55,323 bases of DNA, taken from contig JAUCBJ010008990.1 in the NCBI GenBank assembly GCA_032718475.1, positions 1-55,323 on the forward strand, written 5' to 3'. This document shows positions 11,250-23,000 of this stretch, piece by piece. The DNA comes from Nemertoderma westbladi. Taxonomy: Eukaryota > Xenacoelomorpha > Nemertodermatida > Nemertodermatidae. A program made the position numbers and the translations under genes. Position 1 is the stretch's first letter. Each line of letters begins with the position of its first letter. The notes below the pieces were generated by a model. That model saw only the letters and a program-made list of their open reading frames with translations. It was not told where the DNA came from and did not search any database.

Positions 11250-12930
11250 CACATATATAAGATAATGGACTTGATAGATGGGGATCTTGATATTAAGGAG
11301 AGATATACTCAACCTCTACAACCTCGATAGTCTATTAAGTGGTGATATTAGTAAACAGACTGCAGCAGATGATGAACTATACGTCGAGCCACCAATGACC
11401 AAAGAACGACTGCATCGCGAATTAGATTATCTAAAATTCACCTCGTACCTTTGAAGAGTGGAATCAGCTAGAGGAGAAGCATATCGTGATTGGCCCAGTT
11501 TATAGTTTCATGAGTGTTCCCCTCCATCCTTCCTTGGTCATCTATACCATATTTGAGAACACCGCATTTTCCGGATGGTTAGCCGATGTGTGCAACCGAG
11601 ATACATTCTCATCCCCTCATCTTGGGAACTATACTTCCCAAATACGAGCGTAATAAGAACATAATAAGTTCATTCGATTTGAATGTTTTAGGCGCTTTCT
11701 GACTCCATTTTGGAACATTGATATTCCTCTTAAAGATGGCGCGTTGATCAAACTCAGCCTCCGGGAAACTGCCACTGAGAAACTGGATAGCGCTGGGTTT
11801 GCTATCTTTAAATATGTTTGCACCCTGAAAACGCATTCCTCCATCCTGCAGAGATCAAGATACCCTCGGGACACTCAGTAATGGAGATTCAAATCGAAAA
11901 CCTGGAGAAAACGGAGAAAAGATATCGATTCGGGATACGTATATTCCCTATCTGATTTTTTAGAAGAAAAGCGACATCAATGTGACGCTAAGAATCAAAT
12001 GGGGGAGAGGCATACAGAGATACTACTCCACAAGAATCGGAAGAGATTTGCTCTTATTTTAAAGATCAACCGAGTATGGAGATTTATTGTGCTTATTACA
12101 GTATCAATAATAAGCATATCTTTGCGGTTTGTCCCCAATTCATGACACAATGCCATTATTGCCAGCTAAAAGGACACACTAGTTGGGAATGCCATTTCGG
12201 TTGAGACATCGGAAGTTTGGATGAGTATATCGTACTTCGATATATACGAGCGTGCGAAGCCAGCGCAGATCACCACTGCGAGTCGCGCCATCAGTATTAT
12301 CCAGGACATGCATACAAGGGAGTATATGCATTCCACCCCTACCTCTTCCCCCAGGTCGAACAGATAACTCGTATTCCCAGCTATGAATTAATTAAACGAG
12401 TCAGTGAATGTATTTCCACCAAATACGTCCAGAAATATTTGTGAAATATTAATCCGAACCATACTGAATCTTACCACTTAATCAGTTTTATTGGTAGAGA
12501 TTTTATAGGTAGTATGGTGTGACATTTGTAAACACACACCCTGTTCTAAAGGAGGTCCTCTGACGCCCCTACGAATACAGAGCAAGAGAACAGGAATTAG
12601 AAAGGATCACTAGACCACAGAAGTTCCTGACTACTCACAGTCTTCCTACAGTGGTCGTACAAACGATTAGAGCAGGGCCAGTACAGGCTGCTGTCCTGAG
12701 AAGGGCCTTAAAGGTTGTTTGCTCTCGATCCCTGGGGTCCTCAAACGAGAATACCGACATTGGAGCTAAGACAAAGGAAATAAGGGAATCTCCCATAGAT
12801 ATCGATCAATCGGTACCTCTACCAGCAGATACACCGACTGAAACCCAATCCCTCCAGATGCAATTATATTGCACCCTTCACCCAGGAGTTATAGCCCTCC
12901 TATTAAAGTGGACTTAAGTACCATTTTCTG
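11250..12930 (+). pseudogene. Relic of a zinc-knuckle protein homologous to the BEL accessory region
   Basis: Scattered frames match, in the same order, the accessory region at 28230-29330. GPVYSFMSVP near 11494 pairs with GCVYWAITSP near 28278. FRRFLTPFWN near 11686 pairs with FRRFLEPFYN near 28459. AGFAIFKYV near 11790 pairs with AGFSIFRDV near 28522. A C-x-x-C-x4-H-x4-C knuckle at 12151-12192 (preceded by FMTQ) pairs with 29061-29102 (preceded by FMAQ). The stretch at 12217-12444 resembles the block after 29145. Stops and frameshifts are frequent, and flanking gag, pol or LTRs are not recognised. It is clearly more diverged than an LTR-to-LTR difference, so it comes from an older or different element of the same family. 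The 12651-12917 frame may be its C-terminal tail; that part is uncertain. Confidence 0.65.
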
Positions 12931-14442
12931 GGAGCGGTGCAAAAGCTTTTGCAGCAAAATTGTGTCTTTTTGTGCAATACGCAAACTACTCTAAACACAA
13001 CAATATCTCAAGGAAGTTGAGAACATATAGACTTACCTATTGCTTTTAGTTTTGGTATAGAGTTCTGTTGACGAAATCATGCAAAAAACTGGTCCCTAGT
13101 TTCGTTGTCCCTGTAGTTCCTATGCTATCTAAACGTCCAATCAACGTATAATTTTTACTTTCCTGGCCATACAGAAGACAGAATTCCTTAGTTACAGCTG
13201 ACATGAATTCCTGGCCTCTGATTGGAGTTTTAGCATAATTCCACGGATTTCTGTGAGTTTCCACGAATCACATATGTTGACATATTTCTGTGTGTCGAAA
13301 ATTACAAAATCCTCCATTCTGCTAGTATTCACTATTCAGCCCAAGGACCAACAGTGGCATGAATTATTAAGCCTAAGTAAATTACCTGCACTGAATTTCT
13401 GCATCTCTACCCTTACTGCATTATCAACTGCATTTGTCACAGCAAACATCTGACTGCTAATTAACTGCCAACACTGCTGTTTTTATACTATTTTATACTG
13501 TTGTTCATTGTTGTTTGGTAACATATTTACTGGATGTTTATATTTGGAGAATACATACAAATAATCGATAATCCCAACTAACTTCCTTTATTATTGGGAG
13601 GTAAGCAGAAGAACTAGTAGAAGTACTAGAAGAAGCAGAAGTACTACTAACGATTTGGCTCAAATTACAGTGGTCTGTATGATATTTATGCTATTTCATA
13701 ACCCCAACATAAGAGAGCTAAATTTCTCCTTATACATAAACAAAATTGGTAAAAGTCAGCAAATCAGCGTGTTTCACTATTATTGTCAGTAAAGTGAGTG
13801 CGAGTGAATAAAACTACATTCCTGAAGAATGTAAATCATAGTGGCTCGATTAAACAAACAATCCGTTGTAATTATTGCAGGTTAAAACTCTGTCTGGTAT
13901 TTAAAGCTCAGCATCTAAAAGGAACTGTTAATATTACCCTGAAATTAAACATAGTTTTTGGAGATAATATAGTAGAGATCAATCGAATAATACAAATTAA
14001 CCTACTTTTCACGCCGATAGAATTCAGTCTCCCACACACGGTGGGTCATACGCCAACCAAAGACTGTCTTCTACTGTTATTTGTTTTTGTATGGGCTAAC
14101 AAATAATATAAGACACATAAATTAACAGGTTAAACTGTTAAAGGTCTAAAAGCGATAACAATTAGAAATGATGCAATACCTATTATAGATTAATTTAGTA
14201 TTTGTACTTAATATAGGCATGGCCTACTTACTATATGACGGCCTAAAAGAAATCATAAGAATCAGTGAGTCTCTGCTATGCTAGGCCTACATATTTTGAC
14301 TCATTCAGTCTAAGTCTAAGTTCAGTCTAAGTGCTAGGGCTACATTTTTATAATGAATTTATGTTTATTACATTAATGACTGAATTATATTAATTATGGA
14401 AATGGAAAGGGAAAATTTATTCAGACCGTGCCATTATTGTCA
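12931..14442. other. No recognisable gene
   Basis: AT-rich flank of the BEL element. It contains a short AGAAG/TACTAG-rich stretch near 13605-13650 and only chance frames. Confidence 0.5.
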
Positions 14443-14447
14443 TCTTT
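14443..14447. repeat. BEL target-site duplication, left copy
   Basis: TCTTT directly before the 5' LTR, identical to 32693-32697. Five base pairs is a usual target duplication for BEL/Pao integrases. Confidence 0.85.
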
Positions 14448-14584
14448 TATAGAATTATATTCTCATAAATGCCGTGGATTTTCAAAATTTTATTTTGTTG
14501 GAATTAACTTGCTATAAAGATTACATTAAGTCCTCATTTGCATTTACTATATCTATTTGTATAACATTTGTTTAAGTGGTTCAG

Positions 14585-14639
14585 TAGCTCAGTCGGTTAT
14601 GCGTTAGAAAATCGTGTAGTAGGTGTCGAGTTCGAATCC
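14585..14639 (+). promoter_or_regulatory. tRNA-like Pol III A and B boxes inside the LTR
   Basis: TAGCTCAGTCGG (14585-14596) matches the A-box consensus exactly, and AGTTCGAATCC (14629-14639) fits the B box. Spacing is as in a tRNA gene. The T-stem and acceptor stem do not pair well, so this is a tRNA-derived sequence, not a tRNA gene. The 3' LTR carries the same boxes. Confidence 0.55.
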
Positions 14640-14825
14640 TAGCAAGTGTGAATTATTTTTTGTGCTAAGTTTCAACTCATTTGAATTGACTGCTACGATT
14701 TAATTGTATCTGCTTAAGGTAGATTAACCAATGCGATTGCAGTTATTAGATAGCAACCAATGTCGTGCAAGATACGTGTTTGCTGGACCAATGATTATCT
14801 TTAAAAACCTAGTAGAACTCATAGA

Positions 14826-14874
14826 ACAATCTAGATTTATCTAGATTGTTGGCAGCACAAATTTGCTATAAAAG
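14826..14874 (+). promoter_or_regulatory. Hairpin plus TATA-like box, candidate LTR promoter
   Basis: A perfect inverted repeat (arms ACAATCTAGAT, 2-nt spacer) lies 17 bases upstream of TATAAAAG. The arrangement is conserved in the 3' LTR. Promoter function is inferred from position and sequence only. Confidence 0.4.
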
Positions 14875-16350
14875 GTGCGATTTTGTTCATTAGTTATTAG
14901 ATATTATTAGATAATAACCAATTTAGATAGCGACATTATTTCTTACACACTTAGTATAACCTTAATCTTCTTGTTACATTTATTGTATATTAGTTATTGT
15001 TTATTTGTAATAAAGTTAGAAAGTATTTGTTACATCTGCTTTTACTATGTTTCACCACGGTGAACACCACTGAAAGACAGATGGCAAGCTAGACATCGGA
15101 TCGCGGCAATAGACGGGAATATCGGAGGAATTTAGAAAGGAGACAACCCGCAATACCCATTCTTAGTTATTAGCCCATCGCCTGAAAGGTTAGACAGCGT
15201 TCGATGCCTCGTTACCTAAGCGTAAGACCTAAGATCGAAGGTAGAGGTACTGACACGCTGTGCGCTAAAAATTACATTTAGGGACTGTACTGTCTTAATT
15301 CAGAAAAACCCGCAGTTGACCTTCACATTCCTACGGGAGGAGATCAGGCAGAGAGATACTAGTACACAGATAGGACACAGGCACACCAGTACAAGGCATA
15401 CACATTAGTAGGGTGCAGCAAACTGTACGCCTAACTCATTTGCTAAGTATAGGTGCGTCGGTGGCCCGTTTGTAGTACAACGGTGTCCATTTGCATTAGA
15501 TCTTGTAGGCCAGGAAGGGTTACTGTATTTTTACCTGAATTGAGATTGTACCATTCAGGCGGTAGGGCAGTTTACTGCTAGGCGCATATAAATTGAGGCT
15601 ATTAGGGATACTAACATCTACCGTGTCCCCGCCGACATTCTGATAGGAAGTTACCGTGCCCACCTAGGCAACCAAAATTCTAGATAGGACGCCAGGCTAG
15701 CTATTTTGTAACTGTATGCCTACTGTTGTAAACTAACACATTTCTTCTTAGTATTAGGGACCTGGTAAATTAAATTGCCGAATTCTGGGCGTAGTATTAA
15801 CCTTATGCCTGAATTTGAGTCCTGGAAATACACAAAAGGGGAAGGAGCCTTATCATTCGTGAGTATTGGACCTACAAGCTACAAAATTAGAATATTTGTA
15901 AAATGTACACCGGACCCAGTAATTATATATGTGAAGGATCTAAAACTGATTTTGACTGTTAGAATCAAGACACACGCGCGTTAGGAATTATTTACACCTC
16001 AAAATATATAAAATAATTTTTGTCCGTACTGCACTTTGCCCCCTAGTTAGACACCTAGCTAGCGCCTCTATTTCTCACCCACATATAAATCACACCGCGG
16101 CAAAGTATACGAGCGCCCTTAGTCCGTCAGTGAGTCAGCCCGATTTTAGGATTCGCTGCGCGGGATTTTGTTTTATCGAAGTTTGTCCGTTCGTAGACTG
16201 TTTTCTGCCTCACCGGTTATAAGAGACCAATACTGCAATAGATTTGCTTACTTAGAGTTTACTGTTTTGGTGAGAAGGTCGGATTACGTTTTGATTCACA
16301 GACTTTACAGTAAGATATTGCAGGGTACTTTGTTACTGTCTCTTCGAATA

Positions 16351-17178
16351 GTAGGAATGTGGTATTATTTAACATATTTCCTAAAATAGTAGGAATGTGT
16401 TTTACTGAACTACGGTTCAGTTTTTGTATTTTGAGGTAAAATTTTGTATTTGATTAGCTAAGTGCTAATATTTGAAATAAAATTTTAATTTGAACCGCGT
16501 GTAAAATAATTGGAATCGAATACCGGTGTTTAAAAAGGGTTTAAATACCATATTGTACCGGTACAAAATTTTTCGTAAAAGTAAAACCTAACTCTTTTGT
16601 TTTTCAGGATTCAGAACTCATTTCTAGACTGTAACGAGAGCAAGACCGTGTTTAGCAAGTTTGGGAGATAGATAACTCAACAACTTTGGTTGGGAAAATC
16701 GCACTTCGTCCGCAACGCTGGAAACGGAAAGGTTCACGTCCAGTTTGTATCTGGGAATCTGTTTTCTGGAGAATTATTGGAGGGGGTGAGTTTGAAAAGT
16801 TGCATAAATCAGTTAGGCATTACCGTACTAGTTAAAATTATTGTGGGTTCCACTGTCTCAAGTATTTATGCATTCCGTACGATTTCTTTGTTTATTGCTG
16901 AACTAGTCCGTTAATTATTTGTGTTTAATTTACCCTTTGATAACGTATATCGTTATCCGATTTTATTTGTTATAAAATTGGCCGCCAGGCTAATTATATT
17001 ATATACTTACTCCGTGACATTTATTTGTTGTAAAATTGGCCGCTAGGCTAATTTTATCCATTTACTATAAAATCGGCCGGTAGGCTAATTTTATATGACT
17101 GTAATTAATACCGTTTAGATACAAATACGGTAAGTTTGATACTTTGACACTCACTTTACTTGACTTACAACCACCGAA
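16351..17178 (+). other. BEL 5' leader with threefold repeat
   Basis: Untranslated leader between the LTR and gag. A candidate primer-binding site starting TGG occurs at 16360, ten bases past the LTR, but I cannot match it to a tRNA. Three copies of a ~26-bp repeat (core AAATTGGCCGCYAGGCTAAT) lie at about 16971-17093; repeats in this position often serve RNA packaging or translation, which is only inference here. Confidence 0.5.
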
Positions 17179-18864
17179 ATGAGTGACAAACAAGACTATA
17201 CGAAGAATACACCTACTGACTATGACTCATATGACGCGGATAAGTCAGTAGCGGAAGAACCACAGGGGAAGACTCGTGAGCCTACCGAACCTACACCATG
17301 CACGTCACCAGTACATCCAACGGGAGTACCGGATGCCGTAGTACGAGGCGACGGCAGGACTGAGGATTTTCTAACGGTCCCGCAACCTAGACACAGAGAA
17401 ACGGACATGGTAAGTTCAGTAGGAAGCCAGGAGAGCATTGTTAGAAGCGTCGGAGGATACATGGCGCATATCACCAGGAGCATTGGAGAAGGCCAACGCA
17501 TATTAGACGAGTTGACCGCTCCGATGTCCCGGTTCGAGTTCTACACCCTACAGGTTAGAGTACAGAGTAAAGTACATAAGTCCGTAGATAACCTAATCGG
17601 TCTACAAGATCTAGCTAGACAGAGACAGGATATGGACACTCAGCTTAGAATCCTCGAGAAATTAATAATCGCCAGGGAGAAACTAATTCAGTTTAAGACA
17701 ACCGTTAGACAGATACAACAGGAACAAGCGGACCAGTTGCTAGGTGAGTCGGTTTCTGACGAGTTATTACAGCCCGAGGAAGAACAGGAATTGTACAGAC
17801 TGGACGGACAATTGAAACATCTGACAGATCACTTACGTATGTGCGGCGAAGCCGTCGGAGATTTGGAAACCGTGCCGGAAGATACGAGGGAAACTTCACC
17901 CGTACAAATCGAACTGGCACCGGGAATACTGAATCAATCATTGGTGAGTATTCGCAGCGAAATTGGCGAGGTAAGTCTGGTAACGTCAGAAATTTCTCGA
18001 CAGCAACAACAGTACTACAGACAACAACGAGAAATTGAGGAACAAACTCAATTGTTAACGGTACAAGCGGCAGTAGAGGAAGAGAAACTACGCGTCGCAA
18101 ATGTTGCGAGAATCTCTCATTTGCAAGAAGCAGCCGAACTGGAAGCAGCTGAGATGGAAAGGTTAGAGCTAGAAATAGCACGGCGAACAGTGGCAGCTGA
18201 GTTAGCGCAACAAGCGGCAGCAGCTGAGTTGGAACGACAAGCGGCAGCAGCTGAGTTCGAACGACAAGCGGCGGCAGCTGAGTTAGCGCAACGAGCAGCA
18301 ACAGCTGATTTGGAGCGACGAGCAGCAGAATTGGAAGAACACAAGCGAGTTTCGGAAGCGAGAGCCGAGTTGAAAAAACGACAGATAAAGGCTCAATCAG
18401 CTATACGACTAGCGGAGTTCGAAGCACAACAACAACAGACGGAACAACGCAAGAAGGAAGTTAAACTTCATTTCGAACTCGAAAAGAAGGCGAGGGAATT
18501 AGCCAACGCCAAGGAAGATCTGGATCTTCAAGCCCGCGATCGATCGATGAGATCTCGAGACGGACACGTTCTAGACCGGATAGAGGTAAGACATCGTCAA
18601 ATTCAGGAACGAATGAAGGAAGGAAGCGTAGGAGCACCTGAGCGAGAACGGGAATTGGTTAAAGACTTATGTCAACGATTTCCTCAAGTAACTCCGATGT
18701 TCGCACCAATTACGAATAAAGGACCTGTTTCGATTGCTGGTAGTAGCAGTATATCTCCTATACACGATGCGACGGAATACAGGTATGTTATTCCGGACAA
18801 GTTTGTAACGCCAAGAGCAATGTCATCGCCTATTCCAAAGGTCAAGGTAAGTAACCGCCAATAA
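17179..18864 (+). CDS. gag: BEL gag-like coiled-coil protein (561 aa)
   Basis: Open frame from an ATG at 17179 in acceptable context. Residues 1-75 are acidic and P/T-rich. About 75-240 are helical and charged. Around 270-290 there is a Q/Y-rich patch. Residues 300-440 form a long Ala/Glu/Gln/Arg coiled coil built from imperfect repeats of about 10 residues (LERQAAAAEF type). A disordered tail follows. The coiled coil probably drives particle assembly, by analogy with gag N-termini; no capsid fold or zinc knuckle is present. The capsid-like DUF1759 part lies in the next frame, 35 bases on. Either the element keeps two gag frames or a frame change separated them. A GTAAGT at 18847 gives a possible spliced joining that stays in frame (see findings). 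No close named homolog is recognised. Confidence 0.75.
   Translation: MSDKQDYTKNTPTDYDSYDADKSVAEEPQGKTREPTEPTPCTSPVHPTGVPDAVVRGDGRTEDFLTVPQPRHRETDMVSSVGSQESIVRSVGGYMAHITRSIGEGQRILDELTAPMSRFEFYTLQVRVQSKVHKSVDNLIGLQDLARQRQDMDTQLRILEKLIIAREKLIQFKTTVRQIQQEQADQLLGESVSDELLQPEEEQELYRLDGQLKHLTDHLRMCGEAVGDLETVPEDTRETSPVQIELAPGILNQSLVSIRSEIGEVSLVTSEISRQQQQYYRQQREIEEQTQLLTVQAAVEEEKLRVANVARISHLQEAAELEAAEMERLELEIARRTVAAELAQQAAAAELERQAAAAEFERQAAAAELAQRAATADLERRAAELEEHKRVSEARAELKKRQIKAQSAIRLAEFEAQQQQTEQRKKEVKLHFELEKKARELANAKEDLDLQARDRSMRSRDGHVLDRIEVRHRQIQERMKEGSVGAPERERELVKDLCQRFPQVTPMFAPITNKGPVSIAGSSSISPIHDATEYRYVIPDKFVTPRAMSSPIPKVKVSNRQ
17267..17286 (+). repeat. Dispersed BEL motif, copy 1
   Basis: Form GGAAGACTCGTGAGCCTACC, inside gag, read as G-K-T-R-E-P-T. 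Confidence 0.7.
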
Positions 18865-18899
18865 CGGATCGTAGTAATTTATTAGTCGGACCTACATTA

Positions 18900-20021
18900 A
18901 TGACGACAAAACAGCTGAGTCAACCTTCGACACCTAAACCTGTGATACACTACGCAAACCCAATCGTATTCAGGCCTTCAAGGCCGTTAGACTCAAACGC
19001 CAACACGCGACCACAAATTCAGTTTACATCGCAATCTACGACTTCGAGGAAGACTTGTGAGCCTACCGAGCAACGGAGACCAGTAGACACGCGACCGTTT
19101 AACCAGTTTACATCGCAATCTACGACTTCGAGGAAGACTTGCGAGCCTACCGAACAACGGAAACCAGTAGACGATGTTTCTAAACGGAATGTTAGAATTC
19201 GGACAACCCAACGGACGCGAGCACGTCGGCCACCGTATCCAGGTGATAGTAGTACTTCGAGCGAATCGGATTACCCGGAACGCGAGGTGTTTAGAACAGG
19301 AGCGGCCGATGAATGCAAACGCGAGCGTTCAACTAATTCCTTTATAGATAATCCTCCACAAAATACACCAACACAGAAAGCGTTACAACCAACGGACGCG
19401 ATCAGTACACAACAATTCGCCGATATAATGCGACCAGTTGTTAACAAGTTGGCCCAGATCGAGGAACGCTTAGAGGAAGTTCAAACTGATAGTTCGAGAA
19501 ACACGGAATTCGAACATACTAGACACCCGAAGCATCCACAAAGGACGGTGCTTTCAGGGAATGTAGAGTATGAGAAAAGACGTCCTGGACAGGGAAAAAC
19601 AAACTCTATTGCTACCCAGGGACGCGAAACTTTGAATGTTGCAGAAGAGATAGCTAAATTCGCAGCCAGACAAGGATTACCGGCGCAGCAACCACCAAAG
19701 TTCTCAGGAAACTCAAAACATTGGCATACCTTCGTGGATTACATCGAATCTCAAATTGCGGCATGCGCTTTTACATCGAGGGAAAAGTTTAACTACCTGC
19801 TTCAAACGCTGACGGGAGAACCGAAACGTCTAGCAGTGACTTTCGTCGGTGTACCAGACGCCTTCGAATTAGCATACGATCGCTTAACTTCCATTTATGG
19901 AGGTACGGTAAGTATGGCCAAGTCAGTAATAGAGGAACTCTGTAAAGGGGGGGCCATTACGAAACCCGTGGACTTACTGAAATTAGCTGATGAAATTAAA
20001 AACGCCATTACGACACTATGA
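18900..20021 (+). CDS. gag: BEL gag capsid-like protein, DUF1759 type (373 aa)
   Basis: Starts at ATG 18900. Residues 1-110 are P/T/S/R-rich and include an 84-bp tandem duplication (19020-19103 and 19104-19187), each copy holding one dispersed motif. A basic, disordered middle follows. The C-terminal ~115 residues carry the BEL/Pao gag signature: PPKFSGNSKHWHTFVDYIES, EKFNYLLQTLTGEP and a helix ending DRLTSIYGG. This domain forms the capsid-like part of the particle. The frame ends at TGA 20019-20021, and the same frame continues open into pol with no other stop. Gag and pol may therefore be joined by readthrough, or the TGA may be a mutation. Family assignment is firm; the start codon is less so. 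Confidence 0.82.
   Translation: MTTKQLSQPSTPKPVIHYANPIVFRPSRPLDSNANTRPQIQFTSQSTTSRKTCEPTEQRRPVDTRPFNQFTSQSTTSRKTCEPTEQRKPVDDVSKRNVRIRTTQRTRARRPPYPGDSSTSSESDYPEREVFRTGAADECKRERSTNSFIDNPPQNTPTQKALQPTDAISTQQFADIMRPVVNKLAQIEERLEEVQTDSSRNTEFEHTRHPKHPQRTVLSGNVEYEKRRPGQGKTNSIATQGRETLNVAEEIAKFAARQGLPAQQPPKFSGNSKHWHTFVDYIESQIAACAFTSREKFNYLLQTLTGEPKRLAVTFVGVPDAFELAYDRLTSIYGGTVSMAKSVIEELCKGGAITKPVDLLKLADEIKNAITTL
19048..19067 (+). repeat. Dispersed BEL motif, copy 2
   Basis: Form GGAAGACTTGTGAGCCTACC, in the first unit of the 84-bp duplication, read R-K-T-C-E-P-T. Confidence 0.7.
19132..19151 (+). repeat. Dispersed BEL motif, copy 3
   Basis: Form GGAAGACTTGCGAGCCTACC, in the second unit of the 84-bp duplication, so it probably arose with that duplication. 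Confidence 0.7.
20019..20021 (+). other. In-frame TGA between gag capsid and pol
   Basis: The frame of 18900-20018 continues without another stop to 25754. Context is CTA TGA TCA. Only this codon separates gag from pol in the continuous frame; no ATG appears between 20022 and 20153. Confidence 0.8.
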
Positions 20022-23000
20022 TCAATTGGACAACTTGACTACGCAAACACTCCTACAGTCCTATTAAAAATAATAGGGAGACTACACCATCGACTTCGTA
20101 GGGAGTGGAGAAAGATCGAGTACCAGCGAGAAGAAACAGGTGGATTTTTAAGATTGGAAGATGTGTACCTATTAATATCTAGGGAGGCAGTAGTAGAGAC
20201 TCGTTCGAACTACACGGATCAACACATTATAGCCGAAGGTATAACTTTGCCATCGACCAACCGACAAAAACCACAGACGACATCTACAAGGATGGTCACC
20301 TACGCTACACCGACGGAAACCCGACAATTTTCTGACGGTTATAACGTGTCCGCACCCATTGGAATCAAACAGACTAGGCAGCAACTAAATGCCGACTTCA
20401 GCTGTTGTCAATACTGCGAGCGGATAGGTAAGCGACACACTAGTCACAAGTTAAGGGGATGTCGACTATTTCGTGAGTTAAACTCAGAAGAACGAAGACT
20501 ACAGATACGATCATTGGATTCTTGTTGGAGGTGTACGCAACACGGACATGTCCGAAAGGATTGCACAAATACGGACACCTGTCCTTCCTGTGGACGCAAT
20601 CATGACGGTTTGCTCCACACCGATAGTCATACACCGACGAAACGCTTCACCAGGGAACACCCAGAAGCAGCAGCGAAGTGCAACACTGCGTACAAGACGC
20701 GAGAGTCAAAGACAACACCAACCTTTGTGACGCATATTCGGGATTGTTTCCCAGAACAATCCGGGTCTTTAGATGAAGAGTCAGAAGACGACGACGCTTA
20801 TTTCAACACTGGGGACGAACAACCATCGATTGCGCTTCTGACGCCTGATCAACTAAAGGGATTTAGCGTAATTCCCGTTAAGATTACGGGCACAAAAGGG
20901 AGCAAGCGGATCTACGCTATTTTAGATTCAGCCTCATCTCACAGCTATGTGGACGAGAAGGTAGCTGACGTCGTCACAGATCTTCAACAAGGTAAGCACG
21001 TCAGTTATACCGTAAGTAGTATGCATGGACAACGTACAATACCAGTGACAAGAGTTAAATTGAACTTAGACACTCTTCTTCCGAAATCGCAACATAGCGA
21101 AAAGGAGAGGTCTTTGTTACCCTTTAAGGATTTAACCTTTGCGGCAACTAAGGACTTTAGTAACCTACTGGGTCCAGTGCCAGAACAATCCTTAGAGGAC
21201 CGTAAGTATTTTAGACACCTTGGTGTACCTGAATGTCCTGTTAATTATAGGTCAGTAGCAATGCTGATCGGGACAGACCAATTCAACTTACATCAAGTGT
21301 GGGAAACCAGACCATCGGTAGTCGTAGCAGGAAACGCATACGCCTGCAGAACGCCGATAGGGTGGTATACTCGAGCGCCTGTGCGCACACTAGATATAAG
21401 TGACGAGGAAGATGATGTGCAAAGTACATGTAGTTTATTAACTACAACTTCGACTCATTCTTTTTCAAACGACATTGACTATACTACACGCCAAAATTCG
21501 ACAAAACACGACAAAGTGACAAGTACGACATGTGTGGCAAGTACAATAAGTCAAAGGGAGCAGAAACCACTTTACAAAGAGGTAAGTTTAGAGATTGGGA
21601 AGGAGACGCATCAGGCAGAGGATCCATCAACGATAGATGATAATGCCGGAAGGCTTGCGAGTCTACCTCAACCAATAACCTTATCAACACCTGTCGATGT
21701 CGACACATTAAGGAATTGTCAAGTGGAACAAGCTGCACTGGACAAAGAATTAACAGAGAAAACTATCAAGTGGTTGGAACAAGACACAGCCGAACCTGGT
21801 AGTTACGAACCATGCATGTCGGAACAAGAAAAACAATCCTTAAAGATCATGGAAGATACTATCCATCAGACGAAAGACGGACATTATGAGGTAGGGATGC
21901 TATGGCGTAACCAACGTCCTAAACTTATAAATAATTATCCGCTAGCCTTAAGACGTTTAAACTCAATACGACAACGTTTATTAAAGGACGAGAAAGCCCA
22001 TCTGCAGTATAATACTCAGATGGAGACGTATTTGACAAAAGGGTACGCTATCAGAATGACAAACCCAGAGATTGTGACAGACCAGACATACTATTTGCCA
22101 CATCACTACGTGAGACACCCTGACAAACCAGATAAGGTACGTGTAGTAAATGACTGCGCGGCTCTGTTTGAGGGAATGTCTCTCAATACGGAGTTGATGG
22201 ATGGACCAAACATGAATAATTATCTCATGGGGGTGATTATGCGCTTCCGTCAACGCCAAGTAGCATTTACTTGCGACGTCGAAGCCATGTTTCACCAGGT
22301 GCGAGCGTTAGAGCGAGACAGAGACAGTTTGAGGTTCCTCTGGTACCTGGATGGAGACTTAAGTCAACCACCGGCGACTTACCAAATGCAAGTTCGCGTA
22401 TTCGGTGCCAGAGACAGCCCAAATTGCACTATGTACGCCCTAAAGCAGACCGCTAGGGATCAGAAACATAAGTATGACCCAGAGGTAATCCAAGTAGTAG
22501 AACGAGACTTTTACGTTGACGATGGATTACAAAGTTGCGACACAGTAGAACGTGCCATTACAGTAGCACATCAATTACGGGACTGTTTAGCAGGCGGAGG
22601 TTTTAACCTCACCAAGTTTGCTTCGAACAGTACCGAATTAGTAAATTCATTCAAAACGACTGAACGTGGGGGTGGTGACATTGACTTGGAATTCGAACCA
22701 CTACCGACGACAAAGGTGTTGGGACTATTTTGGGACCCGAACACAGACAACTTTCGAGTGAAGGTAAGACTGGACGCTCAAGGAGATTCTCTGACAAAGA
22801 GGTCTTGCTTGTCAAAACTAAGTAGACTGTTCGATCCATTAGGTTTTATCAGCCCAATAATACTGCAAGCAAGAATATACATGCGCAGTATTTGGAAAGA
22901 TGGACTGACATGGGACGAACCGATCTCATCAGAACAAGTAGACTTATGGAAAACTTGGGAGGCGCAATTATCTTCGCTAGAGGATTATTCCATACCCCGG

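Larger units (their letters stand above)
14448..16350 (+). repeat. BEL 5' LTR (1903 bp)
   Basis: Near-identical to 30791-32692. It starts TATAGAATTATATT and ends CTCTTCGAATA, so it does not use the common TG...CA ends. Inside it are tRNA-like A and B boxes (14585-14639), a perfect inverted repeat with 11-bp arms (14826-14849), a TATA-like TATAAAAG (14867-14874), an AATAAA (about 15009) and a second TATA-like element near 16083. The choice of promoter and polyadenylation site is inference. Confidence 0.92.

Noticed and set aside
14578-14650. Functional tRNA gene in the LTR
   Set aside because: A and B boxes are present but the T-stem and acceptor stem do not pair.
16168-16389. A 73-codon LTR frame, repeated in the 3' LTR
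   Set aside because: It differs at its end between LTRs and runs across the LTR border; a chance frame.
17705-18301. A 198-codon minus-strand frame opposite gag
   Set aside because: Antisense shadow of the Ala/Glu-rich coiled-coil repeats.
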